Shown here: piece after piece, positions 37,712 to 45,777 of the stretch
Numbering within the stretch: the stretch's first letter is position 1
Layout: each line of letters starts with the position of its first letter
Source of the DNA: Streptomyces sp. col6
GTDB lineage: Bacteria > Actinomycetota > Actinomycetes > Streptomycetales > Streptomycetaceae
NCBI RefSeq assembly: GCF_008042035.1
Contig: NZ_RDBL01000002.1
Location: 325,948-389,947 of the forward strand
Reading direction: 5' to 3'
Length of the DNA stretch: 64,000 bases
Position numbers and translations under genes: made by a program
The notes under the pieces: generated by a model
The model's input: only the letters and a program-made list of their open reading frames with translations
Told to the model about the DNA's origin: nothing
The model's database searches: none

Positions 37712-39280
37712 TCAGCGCCAGGCGACCTCGGTGGAGGCGAAGTAGGGCAGGTCCCGGTCGGTCCACAGCCGTCCGTGGTGGGCCAGGCGGGCGCGGTACT
37801 CCTCCCACGCGGGAGCCCGCCCGCACCACGCGGCCTCCGCCACCGAGGGCAGCCGCGGCAGCAGGAGCAGGGAGACGTCCTCGAAGCCCTTGAACCGCTC
37901 GGCGAAGACCGTGGCCTCCACGCCCGCGATGTTCGCGTCCGGGACGGCGTACGCGGCCGGGTCCCATGCCGCGGTGTGCCGGACGCCCAGCGGCCGGTAT
38001 CCGTCGAACCCGAGCCGGGCGGCCTCGGCGGCCTGCTCGGGCGGAGCGAACCCGGCCGCGTACGGGCGGTCCAGATACAGGTGCGACTGAGGTGACAGCA
38101 GGACGCGTCCGCCCGACTCGACCACCCGCCGGAAGTCGTCGTCGGTGGGGGCGAAGAACTTCTTGAGCGCCGCGATGATCTCCATGGACCGCCCGGCGGC
38201 CACGAGTTCGGGGCGCGCGGCCAGCTCCTCCGCCGTGTCCGGGAGGTCCATCATGGCCACGTCCACCCAGTACTGGGCGATGTCCTCGGGCCCGATGCCG
38301 GCGCGTGCGGACTCCTGCCAGGCCACCGGGCGCTTGCCCAGCCCGCGGACGAGCGCGCGCAGTTCGCGTACGGAGGCGTCGAAGCTCTCCGGGGTCGCGC
38401 CGAACGCCTCGTCGGCGCCGATGTGCACGTACGGGCCGGTCGTCAGCGCGCAGACCTCGGTGAGGATGCGGGTGACAGCGGTGCGGGTCGCCCCGTCGGT
38501 GAGGTCGAGCGGGGGGACGAAGGGGAAGCGGTCCGCGAGTCCGGCCGGGGCGGGGGCCGGGGGCAGTCCGGGCACGGCCGCCCGGAGCGTCGCGCAGTGG
38601 CCCGGCAGGTCGATCTCGGGGACGACGGTGACGAAGCGCCGGGCCGCGTACTCCTGGAGCGCGCGGTAGTCGGCCGCCGTGTAGAAGTCCGCATCCGCCG
38701 CCGTCAGTCCTGGGGTGCCGGGCAGTTCGATGCGCCAGCCCTCGTTGTCGGTGAGGTGCAGGTGCAGGACGTTGAGCTTGTAGAGCGCGGCGAGGTCGAT
38801 GACCCGGCGCACCTCGTCCGGGGTGAGGAAGGTGCGGGCCGGGTCGACCATGAGGCCGCGCCAGGCGTAGCGCGGGGCGTCCGCCAGTTCCTGGTACGGG
38901 AGTTCACCGGTGACGGGGGCGGTGGCGATGAGCTGGAGGGCCGTCGTGGCACCCCGGAACACCCCTTCCGGGGTGCGGGCGAGACACGTGATGCCGTCGG
39001 CGTCCACACACAGCCGGTACCCCTCGTCCACCGGGTCCGCGCTACCGCCGGGGGCGATCCCGAGGGGCGCCGCGGACGTCACGTCGTCCAGGCCGAGGGC
39101 GAGTTCGCGGGGCGCGCCGCCGGCCGCGTCCGGCAGGTGCGGGGCGAGCAGCGCCCGTACGGTCGCCGCCACCTCCTCCAGCGCCGGGTCGGCCGCCCGG
39201 ACGTGCCACGCGCCGGCGACGGGCAGGGCGCCGGCGGGGGAGGACGGTCGGGTGTCGGCGTGCGGAATGAGGGCGTTCAC
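37712..39280 (-). CDS. Beta-N-acetylhexosaminidase (GH20)
   Basis: 522 residues, GTG 39280 with AGGGAG upstream. An N-terminal GH20b-like domain (to about residue 120) is followed by the GH20 barrel: RGLMVDPARTFL, LNVLHLHLTDNEGWRIE, VVPEIDLPGHC, and the catalytic Asp-Glu pair in HIGADEAFG. No signal peptide, so the enzyme acts on imported amino-sugar glycosides. Its promoter (-35 TTGATC 39443-39438, -10 TACAGG 39421-39416, 16-bp spacing) overlaps the 27-bp operator at 39430 that also faces the GH1 gene. Confidence 0.93.
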   Translation of the reverse strand: MNALIPHADTRPSSPAGALPVAGAWHVRAADPALEEVAATVRALLAPHLPDAAGGAPRELALGLDDVTSAAPLGIAPGGSADPVDEGYRLCVDADGITCLARTPEGVFRGATTALQLIATAPVTGELPYQELADAPRYAWRGLMVDPARTFLTPDEVRRVIDLAALYKLNVLHLHLTDNEGWRIELPGTPGLTAADADFYTAADYRALQEYAARRFVTVVPEIDLPGHCATLRAAVPGLPPAPAPAGLADRFPFVPPLDLTDGATRTAVTRILTEVCALTTGPYVHIGADEAFGATPESFDASVRELRALVRGLGKRPVAWQESARAGIGPEDIAQYWVDVAMMDLPDTAEELAARPELVAAGRSMEIIAALKKFFAPTDDDFRRVVESGGRVLLSPQSHLYLDRPYAAGFAPPEQAAEAARLGFDGYRPLGVRHTAAWDPAAYAVPDANIAGVEATVFAERFKGFEDVSLLLLPRLPSVAEAAWCGRAPAWEEYRARLAHHGRLWTDRDLPYFASTEVAWR

Positions 39281-39429
39281 GGGCTTCTCCCTGATGCGTG
39301 CGCGATGGGCCGGGGAGCCGGAGCGGCGGCGTCGGGTTCCGGCGGGTCCGGCTCCCCTGGCGTTCGGCGGCGGGGCGAGACCGGACCGGCCGCCTCTTCT
39401 CCCGTACCGCTGCCACCTGTACGCTAACA

Positions 39430-39456
39430 CGAAAACCGATCAATGAACGTTTTTCG
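39430..39456. promoter_or_regulatory. 27-bp palindromic operator A (GH20/GH1 divergent region)
   Basis: Half-sites GAAAACCGATCA and ACGTTTTTCG. The same element recurs at 43854 and 43959 in the same gene cluster and nowhere else I noticed. It covers the -35 box proposed for the GH20 gene. Most likely bound by the TetR regulator encoded at 40807. Confidence 0.75.
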
Positions 39457-39500
39457 CGGAGTGGGGTCACGGCCCGCCTCCGGGGCGAAAGGAGAACCCG

Positions 39501-40796
39501 ATGGTGAACGAGGCCGGACCCGGTTTCGCGCTGCCGGAAGGCTTCCTCATGGGAGCGTCGACCTCGGCCCACCAGGTCGAGGGCAACAACGTCTCCAGCG
39601 ACTGGTGGACCCTGGAGAACCACCCCGGGAGCTTCGTCCAGGAGCCCAGCGGGGACGCGGCCGACAGCTTCCACCGGTGGCCCGAGGACATGGACCTGCT
39701 GCGCGGACTCGGCTTCGACGCCTACCGGTTCAGCATCGAGTGGGCCCGTGTCGAACCGGAGCGCGGCCGGATCTCGCAGGCGGCCGTCGCGCACTACCGG
39801 GCCATGGTGCGCGGGGCACTGGAGCGTGGGCTGACCCCGGTGGTGACACTCCACCACTTCACCTCGCCGCAGTGGTTCAGCGACCTCGGCGGCTGGACGG
39901 CCCCCGGCGCGGAGGAGCTGTTCGCCGACTACGTGCGCACCTGCGCCGGCATCCTGCGCGAGGGCGTCCGTCATGTCGCCACCATCAACGAGCCCAACAT
40001 CATGGCCCTGATGTACGCCCTCAAGCGGTACGCGGCCGAGCACGGCTGGGAGAGCGTCGCGCACGGGGCGAACGCCGCCCGCGAAGCCGGCGCTGCCGCC
40101 GTCGACCCGGCCGCCTTCGCCCCGGACCCCGAGGTGATCCGGGCCCTGATCCGCGCCCACCGGGCCGCCACCGCCGTGCTGCGGGAGACCGTGCCCGGGG
40201 TCCGGGTCGGCTGGACCGTGGCCAACCAGGTCTACCAGCCCGAACCGGGCGCCGAGGCCGCCGCGACCGCCTACGCGTGGCCCCGCGAGGACGTCTTCCT
40301 GGAGGCCGCCCGCGAGGACGACTGGGTCGGCGTCCAGGCGTACACCCGCCACCGGATCGGGACCGACGGCACCCTGCCCCCGCCCCCGGGCGCCGAACTG
40401 ACCCTCACGGGCTGGGAGTTCTATCCCGAAGCTCTCGGGGATGCGGTGCGGCACACGGCGGAGGTCGTCGGCCGTCACGTGCCGATCCTGGTCACCGAGA
40501 ACGGCATCGCCACCGACGACGACGAGCGCCGCATCGCCTACACCGCGCGCGCCCTCGCGAGCCTCGCCGAGGCGATGGGCGAGGGCATCGACGTACGCGG
40601 CTATCTGCACTGGAGCGCCCTCGACAACTACGAGTGGGGGAGCTACCGGCCGACGTTCGGGCTCATCGCGGTCGACCGGGAGACCTTCGTCCGCACGCCC
40701 AGGGAGTCGGCGCGCTGGCTGGGCGGACTGGCCCGGGACCGCCGGCTGCCGGCCGCCGGGCCGCTCGGCTCGGTGACCGCCCCGTCCTCGCGTTAG
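39501..40796 (+). CDS. Family 1 glycosidase (beta-glucosidase-like)
   Basis: 431 residues, ATG 39501 with AAAGGAG upstream. GH1 barrel: N-terminal signature FLMGASTSAHQVEG, acid/base Glu in TINEPN (about residue 166), nucleophile Glu in VTENG (about residue 334), and the aglycone-site stretch HWSALDNYEWGSYRPTFGL. No signal peptide. Acts as a cytoplasmic retaining beta-glycosidase on short glycosides. Followed 10 bp later by the TetR gene, so the regulator is probably co-transcribed with it. Confidence 0.94.
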   Translation: MVNEAGPGFALPEGFLMGASTSAHQVEGNNVSSDWWTLENHPGSFVQEPSGDAADSFHRWPEDMDLLRGLGFDAYRFSIEWARVEPERGRISQAAVAHYRAMVRGALERGLTPVVTLHHFTSPQWFSDLGGWTAPGAEELFADYVRTCAGILREGVRHVATINEPNIMALMYALKRYAAEHGWESVAHGANAAREAGAAAVDPAAFAPDPEVIRALIRAHRAATAVLRETVPGVRVGWTVANQVYQPEPGAEAAATAYAWPREDVFLEAAREDDWVGVQAYTRHRIGTDGTLPPPPGAELTLTGWEFYPEALGDAVRHTAEVVGRHVPILVTENGIATDDDERRIAYTARALASLAEAMGEGIDVRGYLHWSALDNYEWGSYRPTFGLIAVDRETFVRTPRESARWLGGLARDRRLPAAGPLGSVTAPSSR

Positions 40797-40806
40797 GGTG
40801 ACCGGC

Positions 40807-41394
40807 ATGGCGAAACGGGGCCCGTACGAGAAGGGCGAGGCCAAGCGCAGCGAGATCCTGCACGCGGCACTGGAGATCTTTGCCGCCGAGGGGTACCGCG
40901 GTACCTCCCTGCGCAAGGTGGCGGCGAAGTGCAGTCTCAGCCTGCCCGGCCTGATGCACTACTTCGACTCCAAGGAGGACCTGCTCACCCAGGTCCTGCG
41001 CATGCGTGACGAGACCGCGCGTGCGCGGCAGGTGGAGCGCGCCGATCCGCACGCCTACCGCGAGATCATCCGGGAGGGTGCGAAGACCCCCGGCCTGGTC
41101 GAGCTGTTCGTCTCCATGGCCGCCGCCGCCAGCGACCCGGCCCACCCCGCCCACGCCCACTTCGCCGAGCGCTACCCGGTGCTGCGCGAACGCGTCGCCG
41201 ACTTCGTCCGGGACGGGATCGCGGAGGGGCGGATCAGCTCCACCGTGCCGCCGGAGCGGCTGGCCGTCCTCCTGATCGCCGTGGCCGACGGCATCCAGCT
41301 GCAATGGCTGATCGACCGGTCCACGGACATGGAACAGCCCATCGAGGACCTGCTCTCGATTCTGGATCCGCGTACGGCGTCCGAAGGGGCCTGA
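40807..41394 (+). CDS. TetR-family regulator of the glycoside cluster
   Basis: 195 residues from ATG 40807 (GTG 40798 also in frame but too close to its Shine-Dalgarno-like AGGG). The HTH reads EILHAALEIFAAEGYRGTSL, then VAAKCSLSLPGLMHYFDSKEDLL; the C-terminal domain includes LIAVADGIQLQWLIDRST. It sits in the middle of the GH20-GH1-GH3-SGNH group, and three copies of one palindrome flank those genes, so it is the obvious repressor. The inducer is probably a glycoside or its degradation product. Confidence 0.9.
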   Translation: MAKRGPYEKGEAKRSEILHAALEIFAAEGYRGTSLRKVAAKCSLSLPGLMHYFDSKEDLLTQVLRMRDETARARQVERADPHAYREIIREGAKTPGLVELFVSMAAAASDPAHPAHAHFAERYPVLRERVADFVRDGIAEGRISSTVPPERLAVLLIAVADGIQLQWLIDRSTDMEQPIEDLLSILDPRTASEGA

Positions 41395-41404
41395 ACCGCG
41401 CAAA

Positions 41405-41440
41405 GGTGGAGGGGCGGCGCGATCGCGCCGCCCCTCCACC
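41405..41440. terminator. 36-bp perfect palindrome, bidirectional terminator
   Basis: Left arm GGTGGAGGGGCGGCGCGA is followed directly by its exact reverse complement. It lies between the stops of the TetR gene and the convergent GH3 gene. Very stable hairpin in both transcripts. Confidence 0.9.
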
Positions 41441-41463
41441 TCTCCCCTCAGGGCCCGTACGGG

Positions 41464-43764
41464 TCAGAGCGCCGTTGCCGTGCGTGCCTCGACCTCGTCG
41501 GCCAGGGCGGGCAGGCTCTCGGGGGACAGCGGGCTCTGCGGGAACTCGCAGATGACGTCGAGCGGCACCCCCGCCAGGAACCGCCGCATCACGGGGTCGG
41601 CCAGCGCGCCCGCGCCCTCCTGCGAGGAGCCCGTACGGGCCTTGGCGAACGCCTCCCTCAGCAACGGGCCGCCCACCGGGTGCTCGAACCACTCGGCGAG
41701 GGTGTTGCGGCCGGTCAGCCGCAGCCCCGACGGGTCGCCCTCCACCTCGGTCTCCGCGCAGGCGCGGATGTCGCGCGAGGAGGCGCCGGCCTCGAAGCGG
41801 TAGCGGCCGCCCTCGGTCTTCCAGCGGCCCTCCCGCTCGCTGAAGTACGCCAGGTCGTGCCGTGCCACGCGCACCGCCACCTCGCGGCTCTCGCCCGGCT
41901 CCAGGAACACGGAGGCGAAGCCGCGCAGTTCGCGCACCGGCCGCAGGACGCGTGAACCGTCCGGCCCGGCGACGTAGATCTGGACGACCTCGCGCCCTGC
42001 GACGGAGCCGGTGTTGGTGACGGTCAGCGTGACGTGGAAGCCGTCGCCGTCCTCCCGTACCGCCAGGTCCGCGTAGTCGAACGTCGTGTACGACAGGCCG
42101 TGGCCGAAGGGGAACGCGACCTCGCGGCGCTGGGCGTCGTAGCCCCGGTACCCGACGAAGATCCCCTCGCCGTAGCGGGCCCTGCCCTCCTCGCCCGGAA
42201 ACGTGAGGTGGCTCGGGGAGTCCTCCAGGCGCAGCGGTACGGTCTCCGCCAGCTTCCCGGACGGGTTGACCGCGCCGAACAGGACACGGGCGAGGGCACC
42301 GCCGCCCGCCTGGCCGAGCAGCCAGCCCTCCACGAGCGCGGGCACCCGCTCGTGCCACGGCGAGGTGCGGACGACACCGCCGTTGGACAGCACCACCGCC
42401 ACGCGCGGGTTGGCCTCCAGGACCCGCAGCAGCAGCTCCGTCTGGGCGGCCGGCAGGTCCAGGTGGTCGCGGTCGAAGCCCTCGGACTCGTCCTGCGGCG
42501 GCAGCCCGAGGAAGAGCACCGCCGTGTCCGAGCTGCCCGCCAGCCGCACGGCCTCGTCGGCCAGTTCGGCGTCCGAAGGACCCTTTTCGGCGCCGGGCAG
42601 CGTGTACCCGGCGGCGAACCGTACGTCCGCGCCCGTGGCCAGCTCGCGCAGGCTGTCCAGCGGGACGTCGAGCCGGGTGGGGGTCACCTGGGAGCTGCCC
42701 GCGCCCTGGAAGCGGGGTGTCCGGGCGAACTCACCGATGACGGCCACGCTGCCCCGCGCCGGGTCCAGCGGCAGCAGCGCGTCGTCGTTCTTGAGGAGCA
42801 CCACGCACGCGTCGGCGGCCCGCCCGGCGAGGCGATGCGAGGCGTCCGCGTCGAACACTCCGGGGGTGCCGGTCCCGCCCGTCGTGCGGTCGGCGAAGAG
42901 GGCGAGGCGGTCGACGGTCCGGTCGAGCAGCGCCTCGTCCAGTGCACCCGACTCCACGGCAGCGGCCACTTCGCGGTCCGTGCGCCCGCCGGGGCCGGGC
43001 ATCTGGAGGTCCAGGCCGGCCCGGAGGGCGGCGACCCGGTCGCGTACGGCGCCCCAGTCGGAGACGACGATCCCGTCGAACTCCCACTCCTCGCGCAGGA
43101 TCTCGGTGAGCAGGCGGGTGTTCTGCGAGACGGGCACGCCGTTGACGCCGTTGTAGGAGGCCATGACGGACCAGGGGCGGTCGCGGCGGACGACGCGTTC
43201 GAAGGCGCGCAGATAGATCTCCCGCAGCGGGCGCTCGTCGATGTCGGCGCTCACCCGCATCCGGTCGGTCTCCTGGTTGTTGGCCGCGTAGTGCTTCAGG
43301 GACGCCCCGACCCCGGCGTTCTGCAGCCCGCGCACCATGGCGCCGCCCAGCTCCGAGGAGACGAGCGGGTCCTCGGAGAAGTACTCGAAGTTACGGCCGC
43401 ACAGCGGCGACCGCTTGATGTTGATGCCCGGTCCGAGCACGACGTGCACACCGTGCTCCACGGCCTCGGCGGCGATGGCACCGGCGACCTCCTCGGCCAG
43501 CTCCGGGTTCCAGCTGCTGCCGAGGGCGACGGCGGGCGGGAAACAGGTGGCCGGGCCGGCGCTGTGCAGGTCGAGCTGGCCGCCGTCGCCGCTCTCGCGG
43601 GGCAGCCGCAGCCCGTGCGGGCCGTCGGACATCCGGACGACGGGGATGCCCGCCGCCTCGGACCCCTGGCTGACGAAGTCCCCGGAACCGCTGGTCAGGG
43701 CGGCCTTCTCGGCGAGCGGGAGGCCGGCGGCGGGGGAGGGGCGGGGCGCGGATCGCTGAGTCAT
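41464..43764 (-). CDS. Family 3 glycoside hydrolase (beta-glucosidase-like)
   Basis: 766 residues from ATG 43764. GH3 N-terminal barrel (MSDGPHGLR, GPGINIKRSPLCGRNFEYFS, KHYAANNQETDR), nucleophile Asp in GIVVSDWGAV, then the GH3 C-terminal domain (AVIGEFARTPRFQGAGSSQV, AVLFLGLPPQDESEG) and a FnIII-like terminal domain (FGHGLSYTTFDY). No signal peptide. Typical activities are beta-glucosidase, xylosidase or related. Its promoter (-35 TTGACA 43887-43882, -10 TACGTT 43864-43859, 17-bp spacing) coincides with operator B. Confidence 0.94.
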   Translation of the reverse strand: MTQRSAPRPSPAAGLPLAEKAALTSGSGDFVSQGSEAAGIPVVRMSDGPHGLRLPRESGDGGQLDLHSAGPATCFPPAVALGSSWNPELAEEVAGAIAAEAVEHGVHVVLGPGINIKRSPLCGRNFEYFSEDPLVSSELGGAMVRGLQNAGVGASLKHYAANNQETDRMRVSADIDERPLREIYLRAFERVVRRDRPWSVMASYNGVNGVPVSQNTRLLTEILREEWEFDGIVVSDWGAVRDRVAALRAGLDLQMPGPGGRTDREVAAAVESGALDEALLDRTVDRLALFADRTTGGTGTPGVFDADASHRLAGRAADACVVLLKNDDALLPLDPARGSVAVIGEFARTPRFQGAGSSQVTPTRLDVPLDSLRELATGADVRFAAGYTLPGAEKGPSDAELADEAVRLAGSSDTAVLFLGLPPQDESEGFDRDHLDLPAAQTELLLRVLEANPRVAVVLSNGGVVRTSPWHERVPALVEGWLLGQAGGGALARVLFGAVNPSGKLAETVPLRLEDSPSHLTFPGEEGRARYGEGIFVGYRGYDAQRREVAFPFGHGLSYTTFDYADLAVREDGDGFHVTLTVTNTGSVAGREVVQIYVAGPDGSRVLRPVRELRGFASVFLEPGESREVAVRVARHDLAYFSEREGRWKTEGGRYRFEAGASSRDIRACAETEVEGDPSGLRLTGRNTLAEWFEHPVGGPLLREAFAKARTGSSQEGAGALADPVMRRFLAGVPLDVICEFPQSPLSPESLPALADEVEARTATAL

Positions 43765-43853
43765 ACGGGTACCTGTCGGGCTTTCGTGAAGGAGGGGCGG
43801 CCGGGCGGGCCGTGCCGTCCGGTGGAGCGAATCGGGGCAAGACGGCATGCGAC

Positions 43854-43880
43854 CCAAAAACGTATGGTGATCGGTTTTCG
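43854..43880. promoter_or_regulatory. Operator B upstream of GH3
   Basis: AAAAACGT and TGATCGGTTTTCG half-sites, the inverse orientation of operator A and identical to it outside the central 4 bp and one edge base. It covers the spacer and -10 region of the GH3 promoter on the minus strand. Confidence 0.75.
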
Positions 43881-43958
43881 CTGTCAAGGGTCCCCGCGCG
43901 CGGCGTCCGGCGGCCCCTCGATCGGCCGGATTTCATTTCGGTCGCGACTCTTGACGGT

Positions 43959-43985
43959 CAGAAACCGATCACCGTACGGTTTTCG
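43959..43985. promoter_or_regulatory. Operator C upstream of SGNH esterase
   Basis: Half-sites AAACCGATCA and ACGGTTTTCG. It lies just after a plus-strand -35 TTGACG (43951-43956) and covers a -10-like TACGGT (43975-43980). Operators B and C are about 105 bp (ten helical turns) apart in the 302-bp GH3/SGNH divergent region. Confidence 0.75.
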
Positions 43986-44066
43986 TGCTCGGGCGGTCCG
44001 CTCCGATGAGCTCTCTGCTGCCGTCCGCCCCGTCGGCTCCGCTCTCCCATGAATCGAGGAACGGTC

Positions 44067-44987
44067 ATGTCGGTATCCGGTCGGTCGACCACCCCCGCGC
44101 GCCGCGAGGCGGGCCACCCGTCCCGCGCCCCGCGCCTGGCCCTCGCGGCGGCGGCGGCCGTCGCACTGCTGGCGGGCGCCGCCTCGCCCGGCGTCGCGGC
44201 CCCCGCCGCCCCGGCGTCCAGCGACGCCGTGCGCTACGTCGCGCTCGGCGACTCGTACAGCTCCGGGCCCGGCATTCCGCAGCAGACCGACACCGTCTGC
44301 GGGCGCTCCGACCGCAACTACCCCTCGCTCGTGGCGGCGGCGGTGGGCGCCGATTCGTTCACGGACGTCACCTGCGCCGGGGCCGACACCACGCACATGG
44401 CGGGCGCGCAGGACACGGTGGCGCCGCAGCTCGACGCGCTGCGGCCCGACACGACCCTGGTCACCCTGGGCGTCGGCGGCAACGACCTCGACCTGGCCGG
44501 GGTCATCACCCGCTGCGTGCTGGTGGGGTACCTCGCGCCGCACGGCTCGCCCTGCAGGAGCAGCTTCACCCTGTTCGGCACGGACGAGATCGGCTCCCGC
44601 ATCAACGCCACCGCACCAAAGCTCGACGCGGTGCTCGACGCGATCCACGCCCGTTCCCCGCAGGCCCGGGTGATGCTCGTCGGCTACCCCTCGCTGCTGC
44701 CCGACGACGGCGGCTCCTGCCGCGCCACGATCCCGCTGGCCGAGGGCGACTTCGGCTGGGTGCGGGACAAGGAGAAGCAGCTCGACGCGATGATGGCGCA
44801 GCGCGCGGGCACCCACGGGGCCGGGTACGTCGACACCTACGGCCCGTCCGTCGGGCACGACGCCTGTCAGGCCGCCGGTGTGCGCTGGATCGAACCGGCC
44901 GACTCGGACCAGGGCGCGGGCTTCCACCCCAACGCGTCCGGACACAGGAGCATGGCCGATGCCGTCCTCGCCGCCCTCGGTCACTGA
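44067..44987 (+). CDS. Secreted SGNH-family esterase/lipase
   Basis: 306 residues from ATG 44067, chosen because GAGGA lies 6 bp upstream; ATG 44049 is an alternative. A Sec signal peptide (LALAAAAAVALLAGAASPGVAA) ends near residue 48. SGNH blocks follow: GDSYSSG (nucleophile Ser), the oxyanion Gly region, GVGGNDLD (Asn), and FHPNASGH (catalytic His). Six Cys suggest disulfides, as in the Streptomyces extracellular SGNH lipases. It is the only secreted member of the glycoside regulon and may deacylate an outside substrate before uptake. Confidence 0.9.
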   Translation: MSVSGRSTTPARREAGHPSRAPRLALAAAAAVALLAGAASPGVAAPAAPASSDAVRYVALGDSYSSGPGIPQQTDTVCGRSDRNYPSLVAAAVGADSFTDVTCAGADTTHMAGAQDTVAPQLDALRPDTTLVTLGVGGNDLDLAGVITRCVLVGYLAPHGSPCRSSFTLFGTDEIGSRINATAPKLDAVLDAIHARSPQARVMLVGYPSLLPDDGGSCRATIPLAEGDFGWVRDKEKQLDAMMAQRAGTHGAGYVDTYGPSVGHDACQAAGVRWIEPADSDQGAGFHPNASGHRSMADAVLAALGH

Positions 44988-44988
44988 T

Positions 44989-45618
44989 TCAGCCGCGCCC
45001 CGCCTCCACGCCGTACCGCCGGAGGAAGGCGCGGACCTGCTCCGCCATGTCGACCGCCCCGGGCTCCAGCAGCCACTGCGTCTGGAGCCCGTCCATCAGG
45101 GCGAGCAACTGCTGGGCCACGGTGGCCGGATCGTCTTGTGCGTCCGCCGCCGCGAACAGCTCCGCCAGCAGGCCGGTCGTCTCGCGGCGCAGGACCTGGT
45201 AGCGCCGTACGAAGTAGAGGTGCGCGGGGTGCTCCGGATCGGACGCCTCCGCCGACAGCTTCGCGTACAGCGCGACCAGGCCGGGCGTCCCCGCGTTGCG
45301 GGTGACCACGTCCAGCAGCCGGCGCAGCCGCTCCGCGGGTTCCGGTTCCGGGTCACCCGGGGCCAGGACGCCGGGGAACAGCCGGCGTCCGTCCAGCTGG
45401 TCGCGCCGGCCCAGCACGTCGAGCAGCAGGGCCTCCTTGCCCGGGAAGTGGTGCAGCAGCCCGGCATGGGTGAGCCCGGCGTGGGCGGCGATGTCGCGCA
45501 GCGAGACCGCGAGATAGCCGGAGTGGGCGAACAGCTCGGTCGCGGAGTCGAGGATGCGGGCGCGGGTGCGCTCGCCCTTCGACAGCCGCCGGGTCGCCTC
45601 GGGTGCGGGGTCGGTCAC
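44989..45618 (-). CDS. TetR-family regulator of the peptide importer
   Basis: 209 residues, GTG 45618 with AGGAG upstream. HTH: RARILDSATELFAHSGYLAV then IAAHAGLTHAGLLHHFPGKEALL; the C-terminal domain includes LALMDGLQTQWLLEP. Divergent from the oligopeptide ABC operon with two matching direct-repeat half-operators between them (45662 and 45694), so it most likely represses that operon and itself. Its stop is one base from the SGNH stop. Confidence 0.9.
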   Translation of the reverse strand: MTDPAPEATRRLSKGERTRARILDSATELFAHSGYLAVSLRDIAAHAGLTHAGLLHHFPGKEALLLDVLGRRDQLDGRRLFPGVLAPGDPEPEPAERLRRLLDVVTRNAGTPGLVALYAKLSAEASDPEHPAHLYFVRRYQVLRRETTGLLAELFAAADAQDDPATVAQQLLALMDGLQTQWLLEPGAVDMAEQVRAFLRRYGVEAGRG

Positions 45619-45661
45619 TTCGGTCGTCTCCTGCCGCGGTCGGTCCTCGTCGGGCAGAACT

Positions 45662-45711
45662 TACCGGCTGGTTGATTCCACCGAGCAAAAACCTACCAAG
45701 TGGTTAATTCC
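45662..45711. promoter_or_regulatory. Direct-repeat operator between TetR and peptide importer
   Basis: TACCGGCTGGTTGATTCC (45662-45679) and TACCAAGTGGTTAATTCC (45694-45711) match at 14 of 18 positions. They are spaced 32 bp, about three helical turns, so a regulator would bind both on the same face. Each contains an ACC-N4-GGT inverted core. Confidence 0.65.
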
Positions 45712-45777
45712 GTATGTAGGCTCACCCGCAATCTTCGCCGGGGCGGTGCCCCCGGCTCTCCAGACGGAGCGAAAGAC

